Assembly: GCF_965204935.1 (NCBI RefSeq)
Contig: NZ_CBDBFO010000002.1
Length of the DNA: 64,000 nucleotides
Direction: 5' to 3' (one strand)
DNA from: Hoeflea_A sp965204935
Lineage (GTDB): Bacteria > Pseudomonadota > Alphaproteobacteria > Rhizobiales > Rhizobiaceae
Numbering within the stretch: the stretch's first letter is position 1; each line of letters starts with the position of its first letter. The notes under the pieces were generated by a model, which saw nothing but the letters and a program-made list of their open reading frames with translations, was not told the DNA's origin and made no database searches. The position numbers and the translations under genes are program-made. Below, in pieces: positions 23,160 through 32,339 of this stretch.

Positions 23160-25604
23160 CTAGGCTGCGCTGCGGCCCGGTGTATTTGGCGAACCGGCGC
23201 CCGGTGTCATCATGAGAAGTTCGCCGAACCCTTCGGAATGAAAATCGGTCAGATACTCCGTCATCAGTGCCTCCTCGGGCTGTACGACCGAAAAGATCAC
23301 GTCGACATCCAGACCATCCAACAACCGCTTGACGCCGGCTGAATTGGCCGGACCGCATTCGATGACCACGATGTCGTAGACCTTCGACACCTGGTCAATC
23401 ACCTCCGGAAGCTTGTCGCCATAGTGCATGGCCTCGGCCGGGTTGACCCCGCCCTGCGGAAGAATATGCGCATTGGACAGCCTGTCCGCATGAAGCGCTT
23501 CCGGAATCGTGCAGGCGTCGACCAGGACCTCGGTTATGCCCGCAAGGCCGGACTGGGGAACCATCATCCGGCTCGGACAGGCCGAACCGGTCATATCCAC
23601 CAGCAGTGTCTGACAGCCCTCGTTGGCAAGCATACGGGCCAGCATGACTGACGTCGTGGAGCCCATATCGCCTTCCGGCGATACGACAACGGCAATTCTT
23701 GTCTGCGCTGCGATCAGATGCCCGGTGACGGCGCTGACGCTGTGCTCGACCTCCCGATTTATGATTAGTTGGTGTGCGTCGAAATCTTCGTCATTTGCCG
23801 GCGAAGGAAATGCCTTTTCATCAATAGTGTCGACCGGGTCCAGAATATCGGAATCTTCTTCGTCGGCGGCATGCGGCGATGACTTCGCGTAGATCGGGAA
23901 AGCCCGCTCAACACCCTCATCCGGAACAATTGGGTCCGCCGGTTCGTCAATCGCCACGTCTGGCTCTTCCGCGGCCATTTTTATCTCGTCCGGTTCGGTC
24001 GTTTCGGGTTCTTCTTCTACGGCCACCAAATCGTTTGCGGGGCCATCCGGAACATGCCGCTCGGTCATTCGGGCGATCCGGTCCGCTGTCTCCGTCACCT
24101 TTGCAGTGCGGTCAGCAGCCACGAGTGGTGCCCGTTCGACGGGAGGCTCAGGCACGGGATCCACTTTTCTCGGCTCAAAGGACCGATCTGAACTTCCGTA
24201 GTCAACCGGTCTGAGCGCCCTGCCCGAGAAGAGTTCGCGAAGCATGAGGGTAATCGACGCGATCATCAGAGTGATCAGGCCGGCGATGATCGTGATGGGG
24301 ATCGGCTTCGGGAAATAGGGTTCGGTGGGGATCAGCGCCTCCGAGATGATCCGCGCATCCGCCGGCAGGTTGCCCCGGTCGGATCGAGACGCGGCCTCGC
24401 GGTAGCGTATAAGGTACGCCTCAAGCAATTCGCGCTGTGCAGTTGCTTCGCGCTCCAGCGCGCGCAATTCGACCTCTTCGCTCCCGGCACGCGCCGAATC
24501 CGCCTTCAGCGCCTCGAACTGGCCGGTAAGCTCTTCCTCGCGGAGCTGCGCAATCTCCGCCTCATTTTCGAACCCGCGAAGGATGTTTCGTGCCTCTGCC
24601 CGGATCTGACCGTTTATGTCGCGCAATTGGGAGCGCAGCCCCTTTATGCGCGGATGGGCATCAAGCAGCGTGACGGAAAGATCCGCGATTTCGGCCTGAA
24701 CCGCAGCCTGCCGCTCGCGCAGCCGCTGGATCACGTCAGATTGCGCTGCGTTGGCGAACTCACCGGTTGAGCGGCCGCTTTCGATTGCATTCCGGACGGC
24801 GGTTGCCCGCGCCAGCGCCTCGGCCTTTTCGCCGCGCACGCGGCTCAACTCGGTCGAAATCTCCGCCAGTTGCTGTGTCGCGAGCGTGGCGGTTTCATCA
24901 ACAAGCAGCAATCCGGAGCTTGCCCGGTAGTCGGCAACTTTTGCTTCGGCCAGACGAACCCGTTCACGCAGATCGGCGATCTCAGGCTCCAGCCACGCCG
25001 TGGCATCGGCATTCGACAGCAGCTTCGCGCCGCTTTGCATGCTCAGATAGGTCTGCGCCATCGCATTGGCGACCTCGGCGGCAAGCCTCCTTTCGGTCGA
25101 CCAGAACGCGACGACAATCACCCTGGAGTTGGTCACCTGATAAACGGTCAGATGCTCACGGAACGTTTCGATAAGGCGCTCTTCGGGTGGCGCATCGATC
25201 GGATCCGATACCAGACCGGTGCTGATGAGCAGGCTGTCGATGATGGACGGCTGGACCGCACCGCTGAATTCGCTCTTGTCGGCAAGATCAAGCTGGTCGG
25301 CAACGGATTTGATGAGGTTCGTCGAATTCATGATCTCGACCTGGCTGGCGATGCCCTGCTCGTCGAGAAACTGTGGCTGTCCGCTTTCCTGCTGCCCGAT
25401 TTGCGCAAACACGGATTCCCGTGCCTCGATCAGGATTCGCGCTTCCGCGCGGTATCGCGGCGCGATCATCCCGGATATGACAAACGCCGCGGCGCATACG
25501 ATCAGAAGCAAGGACACAATGGCCAGACGGCGCTGCCAGACGGCTGCAAAGAGCCGCGCAATATCAATGTCCACATCACTGCCGTTGGTTTGCGGGCGCG
25601 ACAT
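23160..25604 (-). CDS. Wzc/ExoP-like polysaccharide co-polymerase with degenerate kinase domain
   Basis: An 814-residue inner-membrane protein: N-terminal Wzz domain with a first helix (LAIVSLLLIVCAAAFVISGMI, about 25-45), long periplasmic coiled coil (about 190-440) and a second helix with proline-rich motif (EPYFPKPIPITIIAGLITLM). A low-complexity acidic linker (about 510-620) leads to a P-loop-like domain. The kinase motifs are degraded: the Walker A position reads SPEGDMGSTTS without lysine, A' reads TLLVDMTGS, and B reads DIVVIECGP. The tail has no tyrosine cluster. It probably controls chain length without being an active tyrosine kinase. ATG 25604 follows GAGGGAGAAACAAAGA; an in-frame codon at 25643 is less likely. 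Confidence 0.85.
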   Translation of the reverse strand: MSRPQTNGSDVDIDIARLFAAVWQRRLAIVSLLLIVCAAAFVISGMIAPRYRAEARILIEARESVFAQIGQQESGQPQFLDEQGIASQVEIMNSTNLIKSVADQLDLADKSEFSGAVQPSIIDSLLISTGLVSDPIDAPPEERLIETFREHLTVYQVTNSRVIVVAFWSTERRLAAEVANAMAQTYLSMQSGAKLLSNADATAWLEPEIADLRERVRLAEAKVADYRASSGLLLVDETATLATQQLAEISTELSRVRGEKAEALARATAVRNAIESGRSTGEFANAAQSDVIQRLRERQAAVQAEIADLSVTLLDAHPRIKGLRSQLRDINGQIRAEARNILRGFENEAEIAQLREEELTGQFEALKADSARAGSEEVELRALEREATAQRELLEAYLIRYREAASRSDRGNLPADARIISEALIPTEPYFPKPIPITIIAGLITLMIASITLMLRELFSGRALRPVDYGSSDRSFEPRKVDPVPEPPVERAPLVAADRTAKVTETADRIARMTERHVPDGPANDLVAVEEEPETTEPDEIKMAAEEPDVAIDEPADPIVPDEGVERAFPIYAKSSPHAADEEDSDILDPVDTIDEKAFPSPANDEDFDAHQLIINREVEHSVSAVTGHLIAAQTRIAVVVSPEGDMGSTTSVMLARMLANEGCQTLLVDMTGSACPSRMMVPQSGLAGITEVLVDACTIPEALHADRLSNAHILPQGGVNPAEAMHYGDKLPEVIDQVSKVYDIVVIECGPANSAGVKRLLDGLDVDVIFSVVQPEEALMTEYLTDFHSEGFGELLMMTPGAGSPNTPGRSAA

Positions 25605-25642
25605 TCTTTGTTTCTCCCTCTCAACAGTCGCAGAGGTAAACA

Positions 25643-25648
25643 ATTATA
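25643..25648 (-). promoter_or_regulatory. -10 element upstream of the Wzc/ExoP-like gene
   Basis: A perfect TATAAT on the minus strand, 38 bp before the ATG at 25604. No good -35 element is found at 16-18 bp, so an activator may be needed. Confidence 0.4.
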
Positions 25649-25752
25649 GTAACTTAAGGGTTAAGCGCTTCTTTACGGATCGTTTACGTCTTCGCGCCAA
25701 ATCAGGATGAAACACGGCAAATTACAAATTGTCGTTCAAAATTCATTCCCAC

Positions 25753-25775
25753 TTTACCGGCCATTAACCTTAACC
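25753..25775 (+). promoter_or_regulatory. CtrA-like box upstream of the Wza-like gene
   Basis: TTTA (25753-25756), seven bases, then TTAACC (25764-25769), directly followed by a second TTAACC (25770-25775). This differs from the CtrA consensus TTAA-N7-TTAAC at one position. It lies 53 bp before the ATG at 25829. Confidence 0.4.
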
Positions 25776-25828
25776 GGATGATAACAGGGCCAATTCGCTC
25801 GCCTCGTGGTCCAAGAGTATTGCTGAAG

Positions 25829-26404
25829 ATGGCGCTTGAAAATCTGAGAACTACGGCTGTCCTTTGCCTGATCGGCCTCGCACTGACGCTTTCCGCCTGC
25901 TCCGGATACCGTCCGGCTCCGGATGCGTTTCACAAGGCGGTGGTCCAGCCATATCGTCTCGATGCCGGTGACAATCTGCGCATCACGGTCTTTGAGCAGG
26001 AAGATCTGACAAATACCTATGTGATCGATCAGGCGGGCTATGTGTCCTTCCCGCTGATCGGATCCGTCAGCGCGCGCGGCGAGACAGTCCAGGAACTTGA
26101 AACCAAGATCGCAGGTCAGTTGCGCAAGGGTTATCTCCGAGATCCCGATGTGTCGATTCAGGTCGATCGGCACCGCTCCTTCTTCATTCTCGGAGAAGTC
26201 AATTCGGCCGGCCAATACTCCTATGTGCCAGGGATGAACGTGCAAAACGCAATCGCTATCGCAGGCGGCTACACCGCCCGCGCCAATCAGTCCAATGTCG
26301 ACATTACGAGAAAGGTCGACGGCGAGGTCCTGACCGGAAGGGTTTCCATTTCGGACCCGATCCTGGCGGGCGACACCATCTATGTTCGCGAACGTCTGTT
26401 CTGA
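25829..26404 (+). CDS. Wza-like polysaccharide export lipoprotein
   Basis: A 191-residue outer-membrane export protein. The signal peptide ends in a lipobox (LTLSACSGY), so it should be lipid-anchored. A Poly_export domain (about residues 40-110: YRLDAGDNLRITVFEQEDLTNTYVIDQAGYVSFPLIG) is followed by one SLBB-type domain (about 115-170: FFILGEVNSAGQYSYVPG). It is shorter than E. coli Wza, as usual for ExoF/GumB-like proteins. The ATG at 25829 gives a proper signal peptide; the in-frame ATG at 25778 would put 17 residues before it. It starts an operon-like run of four genes to 30443 and is divergent from the co-polymerase. Confidence 0.88.
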   Translation: MALENLRTTAVLCLIGLALTLSACSGYRPAPDAFHKAVVQPYRLDAGDNLRITVFEQEDLTNTYVIDQAGYVSFPLIGSVSARGETVQELETKIAGQLRKGYLRDPDVSIQVDRHRSFFILGEVNSAGQYSYVPGMNVQNAIAIAGGYTARANQSNVDITRKVDGEVLTGRVSISDPILAGDTIYVRERLF

Positions 26405-26424
26405 CGGCTAGGTTCGGGGCGAAT

Positions 26425-27561
26425 ATGCTGGAATCGGATTCCCTACGCATTCTGCACTGCTTTCGCTCACCGGTGGGCGGAATCTTCAGGCATGTACGCG
26501 ATCTGATCGAATATCACCACAAGGCCGGACACAAGGTCGGTATCCTGTGCGACAGCACAACTGGCGGCGCACACGAAGACGCTCTTTTCGACGGCATCCG
26601 CCCCTATCTCGACCTTGGGCTCACACGGACACCGATCCGTCGCTCGATTGGGCCTTCCGACCTTGTTGCCTTTGTAAAATGTACGAACGAAATCAAGAAA
26701 TTGCAGCCGGATATCATTCACGGGCACGGTGCCAAGGGCGGCGCCCTTGCCCGATTGATCGGCTCACGGTTGCGGGTTTCCAGGTCTCGCGTAGCCCGCT
26801 TTTATTCACCCCATGGCGGCAGCCTGCACTACAGCAGCGGCAGTCTTTCCGGCAAATTCTATTTCCTGATCGAGAACCTGCTGGAACGCTTTACCGATGG
26901 TCTGGCCTTTGTCAGCGACTACGAGCGCAAGGCCTATCTGGACAAGGTCGGCCGTGCCGCGCCACCAAACAGGCTGATCTATAACGGCCTGCTGGAAAGC
27001 GAATTTGAGGATATACGACCGGCCAATGATGCGGCGGATTTCCTCTATATCGGCATGATGCGCCGGCTGAAGGGGCCCGACATTTTTATTGAGGCGGTCG
27101 CCCGGGCCGAGCACATTGTCGGCCGACCGTTGACAGCGGTCATGATCGGAGACGGCGACGAGAAGGAAAGCTACCGGCAGATGCTGGACCACAGCGGACT
27201 GCGTGAACGCGTCACCCTGCATCCGGCAATGCCGGTTCGCGAGGCTCTGCGGCTCGGCAAAACCGTTATCGTTCCATCAAGGGCAGAGTCCCTTCCCTAT
27301 CTGGTGCTCGAGGCCCTGGCGGCAGGTCGCCCGCTTCTAGCAACGAGTGTCGGCGGCATCCCGGAAATCTTCGGTGAAGGCAGCGGTGCGCTGGTGCCCC
27401 CGGAAAATGTTGAGGCGCTGGCAGGCGCCATGGCCAAAGCCGTACAGCAACCGCATGAAATCGAAGAGCTTATGCCGCAAAAGACAGCTCTCCAGACACG
27501 TTTTTCTGCCAGCAGGATGGCCAACGAGATGGCCGAATTCTACAGGGACCGCCTGGCTTGA
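26425..27561 (+). CDS. Group 4 glycosyltransferase (GT-B fold)
   Basis: A 378-residue cytoplasmic glycosyltransferase of the GT4 type. The N-terminal acceptor half carries the glycine-rich HCFRSPVGGIFRHVRDL. The C-terminal nucleotide-sugar half has FLYIGMMRRLKGPDIFIEAVARAE and the EX7E motif in VPSRAESLPYLVLEALAAGRPLLATSVGGIPE. It lies 20 bp after the Wza-like gene and should add a sugar to the lipid-linked repeat unit of the exopolysaccharide. Sugar donor unknown. Confidence 0.88.
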   Translation: MLESDSLRILHCFRSPVGGIFRHVRDLIEYHHKAGHKVGILCDSTTGGAHEDALFDGIRPYLDLGLTRTPIRRSIGPSDLVAFVKCTNEIKKLQPDIIHGHGAKGGALARLIGSRLRVSRSRVARFYSPHGGSLHYSSGSLSGKFYFLIENLLERFTDGLAFVSDYERKAYLDKVGRAAPPNRLIYNGLLESEFEDIRPANDAADFLYIGMMRRLKGPDIFIEAVARAEHIVGRPLTAVMIGDGDEKESYRQMLDHSGLRERVTLHPAMPVREALRLGKTVIVPSRAESLPYLVLEALAAGRPLLATSVGGIPEIFGEGSGALVPPENVEALAGAMAKAVQQPHEIEELMPQKTALQTRFSASRMANEMAEFYRDRLA

Positions 27562-27657
27562 GCTAAGTCCCGACCGGCAACGCGACGGCGGATCAAACAA
27601 TAATTAACAGCTCGATGATAATCCTTTGCTTACGAAGCCAGGGACAAAGCTGATTAC

Positions 27658-29211
27658 ATGACCGCAGAACGTTCCATCAAAGCGAACGAGTCCGGTATTC
27701 AGAAGACCGGACCGAGCAATGCCGACCGCAGCGGGGACGCAGCCGGGCAGCCCGCGGAGAAGGTCGGCAAGCTGGCGCTTCAGATAGCCAGGCAACTGGG
27801 TGATGACAGCTATTCGCCGGCAATGATCACCGGATTCACGCGGCTGTTTGAGGTCATTGGCCTCAGCGTCTGCGGAATCTCGGTCTTTCTGTTTTACGTC
27901 CTGCCGAAATCCGGCTTTGAGATCTATTATCTGTTCACCACCGCCGCTGGCGCGCTTTTCGCCTTTTTGCTGTTCCAGCTCTGTGACGCCTATGAGGTTC
28001 AAGCGCTTCGCAGTGTCTTCAAGACGCTTCCAAAACTGGTCATATGCTGGGCGATAACCTTCGCGATGATGACCGCGGTGGCGTTTTTCCTGAAGATCGG
28101 CGCCGAGTACTCCCGTGTCTGGTTCGGCTCATGGTTCCTGACCGGCATTCTGTTCCTGGCCGCCTACCGCTACTTCATCGCCTTCGCCATCCGTCGTTGG
28201 GCACGCGACGGGACCATGGAACGCCGTGCGGTTATCGTCGGCGGCGGTCCAGCCGCGGAACAGCTTATCCGCGCCATTGAGCAACAGCCGGATAACGATG
28301 TCCGGATCTGCGGTATATTCGACGATCGAAGCGAACGTCGGTCTCCCGCCGTTGTCGCCGGTTACCCGAAACTCGGGAATGTGTCCGAGCTCGTCGAATT
28401 TGCCCGGCTCGCGCGCATCGACATGCTTATCCTGTCGCTGCCCCTGACGGCAGAAAAGCGCGTCATGGAACTTTTGAAGAAACTCTGGGTACTGCCCGTC
28501 GACATCCGCCTTGCCGCCCACTCCAGTGAATTGCGCTTTCGCCCGCGCGCCTATTCAAGCATCGGCTCCGTGCGCATGCTGGATATTTTCGATCGGCCGA
28601 TCAACGACTGGGATTCCGTTGCCAAGCGTCTCTTCGACATCCTCTTCAGTCTGCTCGGCATCATCGCGTTTTCGCCGGTCATGCTGATCACGGCGATCGC
28701 CGTCAAGGCGACATCCAAGGGTCCGGTCATCTTCACGCAGCAGCGACATGGCTTCAACAACGAGGTCATCAATGTCTACAAGTTCCGCTCCATGTATGCC
28801 GACAAGTCGGACCCGACGGCACGCAATGCGGTTACGAAGAACGACCCACGTGTGACGCCCGTCGGACGGTTCATCCGCCGCACGTCCATCGACGAGCTGC
28901 CTCAGTTCTTCAATGCGCTCAGGGGCGACCTTTCACTTGTCGGACCGCGGCCACACGCCGTGCATGCCCAGTCCCATGACCGTATGTTCGCCGAAGTCGT
29001 TGACGGTTATTTTGCCCGGCACCGGGTCAAACCTGGCGTGACGGGATGGGCGCAAATCAACGGGTGGCGCGGCGAGATCGACGACGATGAAAAGATCAGG
29101 CAGCGCACCGCCTATGATCTCTTTTACATCGAAAACTGGTCGCTGCTGTTCGATCTCAAGATTCTTCTCCTGACGCCGATCAGGCTTTTCGGTTCGGAAA
29201 CCGCATACTGA
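27658..29211 (+). CDS. Undecaprenyl-phosphate sugar phosphotransferase (initiating enzyme)
   Basis: A 517-residue membrane enzyme of the WcaJ/ExoY type that starts repeat-unit synthesis by moving a sugar phosphate (often glucose-1-P) to undecaprenyl phosphate. About four N-terminal helices (residues 55-180) and a Rossmann-like CoA_binding_3 domain (about 185-300) precede the catalytic bacterial sugar-transferase domain (about 320-517). The latter has KFRSMYAD, RRTSIDELPQFFNALRGDLSLVGPRP and KPGVTGWAQINGWRG. Its stop overlaps the next start by one base (TGATG). Confidence 0.9.
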   Translation: MTAERSIKANESGIQKTGPSNADRSGDAAGQPAEKVGKLALQIARQLGDDSYSPAMITGFTRLFEVIGLSVCGISVFLFYVLPKSGFEIYYLFTTAAGALFAFLLFQLCDAYEVQALRSVFKTLPKLVICWAITFAMMTAVAFFLKIGAEYSRVWFGSWFLTGILFLAAYRYFIAFAIRRWARDGTMERRAVIVGGGPAAEQLIRAIEQQPDNDVRICGIFDDRSERRSPAVVAGYPKLGNVSELVEFARLARIDMLILSLPLTAEKRVMELLKKLWVLPVDIRLAAHSSELRFRPRAYSSIGSVRMLDIFDRPINDWDSVAKRLFDILFSLLGIIAFSPVMLITAIAVKATSKGPVIFTQQRHGFNNEVINVYKFRSMYADKSDPTARNAVTKNDPRVTPVGRFIRRTSIDELPQFFNALRGDLSLVGPRPHAVHAQSHDRMFAEVVDGYFARHRVKPGVTGWAQINGWRGEIDDDEKIRQRTAYDLFYIENWSLLFDLKILLLTPIRLFGSETAY

Positions 29212-30443
29212 TGAGCGATACGGCGTTCGACAACAGGACGCATCCGGTCGTCATTTCTATTGTCGCGAGGTTTTCCCTGGCGATTGGCGCATTTCTCGCC
29301 GGTTTCGTCCTTTACGAGCCGGCGCCCTACGAACTCTACATGGTCGCACTGATCGCGATCTGGTTCATCTTCGGATTGCGCCTGTCCCGCAACAGCGCGA
29401 TCCTTCTGGCCATCTTGATGTGCTTCAACATCGGCGGCCTGATATCGCTCGCAACATTGGACGAGATGGACACCAACCTGAAGCTCTACATGGCTGTCTC
29501 GGTGTTCCTTGCCCTGTCTTCCGTCTTTTTTGCCGCTGTTATCGAAGCCGATGAAGAGCGCCTCAAGGTCATCTTTACCGCCTATCTGGCCGGCGCGCTC
29601 GTCACTGGCCTGCTTGGCATCCTGGCTTATTTTCAGCTGTTGCCGAACAGCGAGCTGTTTCTGCGCTACGGCCGGGCAAAGGGTGTCTTTCAGGATCCGA
29701 ACGTCTTCGGACCGTTTCTCGTTATGCCTGCCTGCTTCTTGATGCACCAGACCCTGACAGGCGGCTTTGCGGCGAGCATACCGCGCATCGTGGCGCTGGT
29801 GGTATTGACGCTCGCCGTGTTCCTGGCCTTCTCCCGTGCCGCCTGGGGCCTCTACGCCGTTTCAATGCTAATCCTGGTTTTCCTGATGCTGCTGAAGGAA
29901 CACTCGACCGCGTTTCGCATGCGCATCCTGTTTGTCGGCGCTTTCGGCTTCATCCTGCTCGCCGCCATATTGATGTTCGCCCTGCAATTCGAGCAGGTTT
30001 CGGAGCTCTTCACCACGCGTGCGCAACTCGTCCAGGATTACGACGCTGGCCAGTTCGGTCGTTTCAACCGCTACCTGCTCGGGCTGCAGGTTTCACTGCT
30101 CAATCCGTTCGGCATAGGACCGCTGGAATTCGGCAAGATGTTCGGAGAAGACACGCACAACATCTGGCTGAAGGCCCTGCTGGACTACGGATGGCTTGGG
30201 TTCGTTTCCTACCTGACGCTGACCCTTTGGACGCTGGTCGCCGGTTTCAGGTGCCTGCTGCGTGACCGCCCCTGGCAGCCGTATTTTCTGTGTGCCTATG
30301 TTGTTTATTTCGGCCACATCCTGATCTCGACCTTCATCGACACCGACCACTGGCGGCACTTCTATATCCTGCTCGGCATCCTGTGGGGTTGCATGGGGCT
30401 GGAATACCAGTACATGCGTCGGCGCCGCAGGGAGGCCTGGTAA
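29211..30443 (+). CDS. O-antigen ligase/Wzy-like polysaccharide polymerase
   Basis: A 410-residue inner-membrane protein with about ten hydrophobic helices and the O-antigen ligase-type domain (about residues 185-345). The region GRFNRYLLGLQVSLLNPFGIGPLEFGKMFGEDTHNIWLKALLDYGWLGFVSYL is typical. In this context it is probably the polymerase that joins repeat units at the periplasmic face. It is translationally coupled to the preceding transferase gene and is the last gene of the locus. Ligase and polymerase cannot be separated by sequence alone. Confidence 0.85.
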   Translation: MSDTAFDNRTHPVVISIVARFSLAIGAFLAGFVLYEPAPYELYMVALIAIWFIFGLRLSRNSAILLAILMCFNIGGLISLATLDEMDTNLKLYMAVSVFLALSSVFFAAVIEADEERLKVIFTAYLAGALVTGLLGILAYFQLLPNSELFLRYGRAKGVFQDPNVFGPFLVMPACFLMHQTLTGGFAASIPRIVALVVLTLAVFLAFSRAAWGLYAVSMLILVFLMLLKEHSTAFRMRILFVGAFGFILLAAILMFALQFEQVSELFTTRAQLVQDYDAGQFGRFNRYLLGLQVSLLNPFGIGPLEFGKMFGEDTHNIWLKALLDYGWLGFVSYLTLTLWTLVAGFRCLLRDRPWQPYFLCAYVVYFGHILISTFIDTDHWRHFYILLGILWGCMGLEYQYMRRRRREAW

Positions 30444-30453
30444 AGCCCGTCCG

Positions 30454-32160
30454 TCAATCCGCAGACCGAACCAGTTCAAAAAGGTCGACATCGAACATGC
30501 CGTGATCGGTGATCTTCAGATGCGGAATGACCGGCAGCGGAAGAAACGCCACCTGAAGAAACGGTTCTTCGAGCACGGTCCCCAGCGATTCCGCTGCCTC
30601 CCGCAGTTTCAAAAGCCGCTCGTGAACGGCCTCATAGGGTTCAAGGCTCATCAATCCGGCAACCGGCAGGCTGATTTCAGCAAGAACCTCGCCACCATCG
30701 ACAACGACAAAGCCGCCCTCGATATCGCGCAACCGGTTGGCAGCCACGGCCATATCTTCTTCAGTGGCGCCGACCACGCAGATGTTGTGGCTGTCATGAC
30801 CGACCGTCGAGGCGATCGCGCCATGCTTGATGCCGAATCCCTTGACGAAACCGACACCGATATTGCCCGTCTTTCCATGTCTTTCGATCACCGCCGTCTT
30901 GATCACGTCCTGATCAAGATCAACCTGCGGAAGACCCGCCTTGACCGGGAGATCCATGCGCAGATGATCCGTAATGATCTTGCCGGGGATGATGCCGATC
31001 ACGGGAATGTCGCCATTATAGGCCGGAGACATCAACTGGTCCGCATGAACCACCGGCGCCTTGACGCTGTCGCGCCCGACCGGCGGCACGATTTTGCGGC
31101 CGGCAAATGCAGTTTCCGCAACGAGTACGCCGCCACAGATCACGGTGTTGACAGAGCAGCTTTCCAGTTCGTCGAGGACAACCACGTCGGCTCGCCAGCC
31201 GGGTGCGACAAGGCCCCGGTCTCGAAGGCCGAAGATGCGTGCGCCGGAAATGCTGGCCGCGCGATAGATCGCCAGTGGATCGGCGCCGGCTGCAATGGCG
31301 GTTCGGATCATGTGATCCAGATGCCCCCATTCCCCGATATCCAGCGGATTGCGGTCATCGGTGCATAGCGCGATGAATGGCGAGTTGCGCTCGGTGATAA
31401 TCGGCATGAGCGCCTCGAGATCCTTTGACACCGAGCCCTCGCGCACCAGAATATGCATACCCTTCTTCAGCTTTTCCAGCGCCTCGTCCGCGGTCGTTGC
31501 CTCGTGGTCGGTCCGGATGCCGGCCGCGAGGTAGCCGTTCAGGTCATAGCCGCGCACCTGCGGCGCATGACCGTCGATCGGATCGGTCGAGAAGGCAGCG
31601 ATCTTCGCAAGGCACGCCGGGTCCTTCGCAAGAACACCGGGATAGTTCATGAATTCGGCGAGGCCGATCACTTTCGGATGCTCCTTGAACGGCAACAGGT
31701 CATCGATTTCGAGAACGGCGCCGGAAGTCTCAAAGGATGTCGCCGGAACGCAGCTGCTGAGTTGAACCCGCACATCCATGAGTGTGTTTTCCGCACAGTC
31801 CAGGAAGTAGCGTATGCCGGCGGCACCGGTGACATTGGCGATTTCATGCGGATCGCAGATGGCCGTTGTTACACCGCGCGGCAGCACACAACGGTCGAAT
31901 TCGTAAGGCGTGACGAGGGACGACTCGATGTGCAGATGCGTGTCGATGAAACCGGGAACGACGGTCTTCCCGCTAACATCGATCTCCCTCGTGCCGCTGT
32001 AGGTCCCGCAGGTTCCGACAATCGTGTCACCGCATATCGCGATATCCGATTCGATGATCACGCCAGTAATGAGATCGAAGAGGCGGCCGCCCTTCAAGAC
32101 GAGGTCCGCCGGTTCGTTTCCGGCGCCCTGATCGATCCGTCGCCTCAGTTCCTCACTCAT
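30454..32160 (-). CDS. ade: Adenine deaminase
   Basis: Cytoplasmic amidohydrolase of 568 residues converting adenine to hypoxanthine and ammonia in purine salvage. Metal-binding motif IDTHLHIESSLVTPYEFD is near residue 75. PRGVTTAICDPHEIANVTG and GLAEFMNYPGV follow, and the C-terminal half has the AdeC-specific HDSHNICVVGATEEDMAVAANRL. Length agrees with the AdeC family. It converges on the polymerase gene 10 bp away and stands as a single gene. Confidence 0.93.
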   Translation of the reverse strand: MSEELRRRIDQGAGNEPADLVLKGGRLFDLITGVIIESDIAICGDTIVGTCGTYSGTREIDVSGKTVVPGFIDTHLHIESSLVTPYEFDRCVLPRGVTTAICDPHEIANVTGAAGIRYFLDCAENTLMDVRVQLSSCVPATSFETSGAVLEIDDLLPFKEHPKVIGLAEFMNYPGVLAKDPACLAKIAAFSTDPIDGHAPQVRGYDLNGYLAAGIRTDHEATTADEALEKLKKGMHILVREGSVSKDLEALMPIITERNSPFIALCTDDRNPLDIGEWGHLDHMIRTAIAAGADPLAIYRAASISGARIFGLRDRGLVAPGWRADVVVLDELESCSVNTVICGGVLVAETAFAGRKIVPPVGRDSVKAPVVHADQLMSPAYNGDIPVIGIIPGKIITDHLRMDLPVKAGLPQVDLDQDVIKTAVIERHGKTGNIGVGFVKGFGIKHGAIASTVGHDSHNICVVGATEEDMAVAANRLRDIEGGFVVVDGGEVLAEISLPVAGLMSLEPYEAVHERLLKLREAAESLGTVLEEPFLQVAFLPLPVIPHLKITDHGMFDVDLFELVRSAD

Positions 32161-32339
32161 GCATCACCCCGTTGTCCGCGCGCACCCCGAGACGGGTCGC
32201 ACCCTGCATTTGCCAGCATTGCCAATAGTTTAATTGGACATTGATAGCAGAAACATGGCAGTCGCAACACGAAAATGGAAGATGATCTGTCAGGCGAAGG
32301 CGTCCCCGCCGTGGGATACAGGCACTGTGCTACAAGCTC

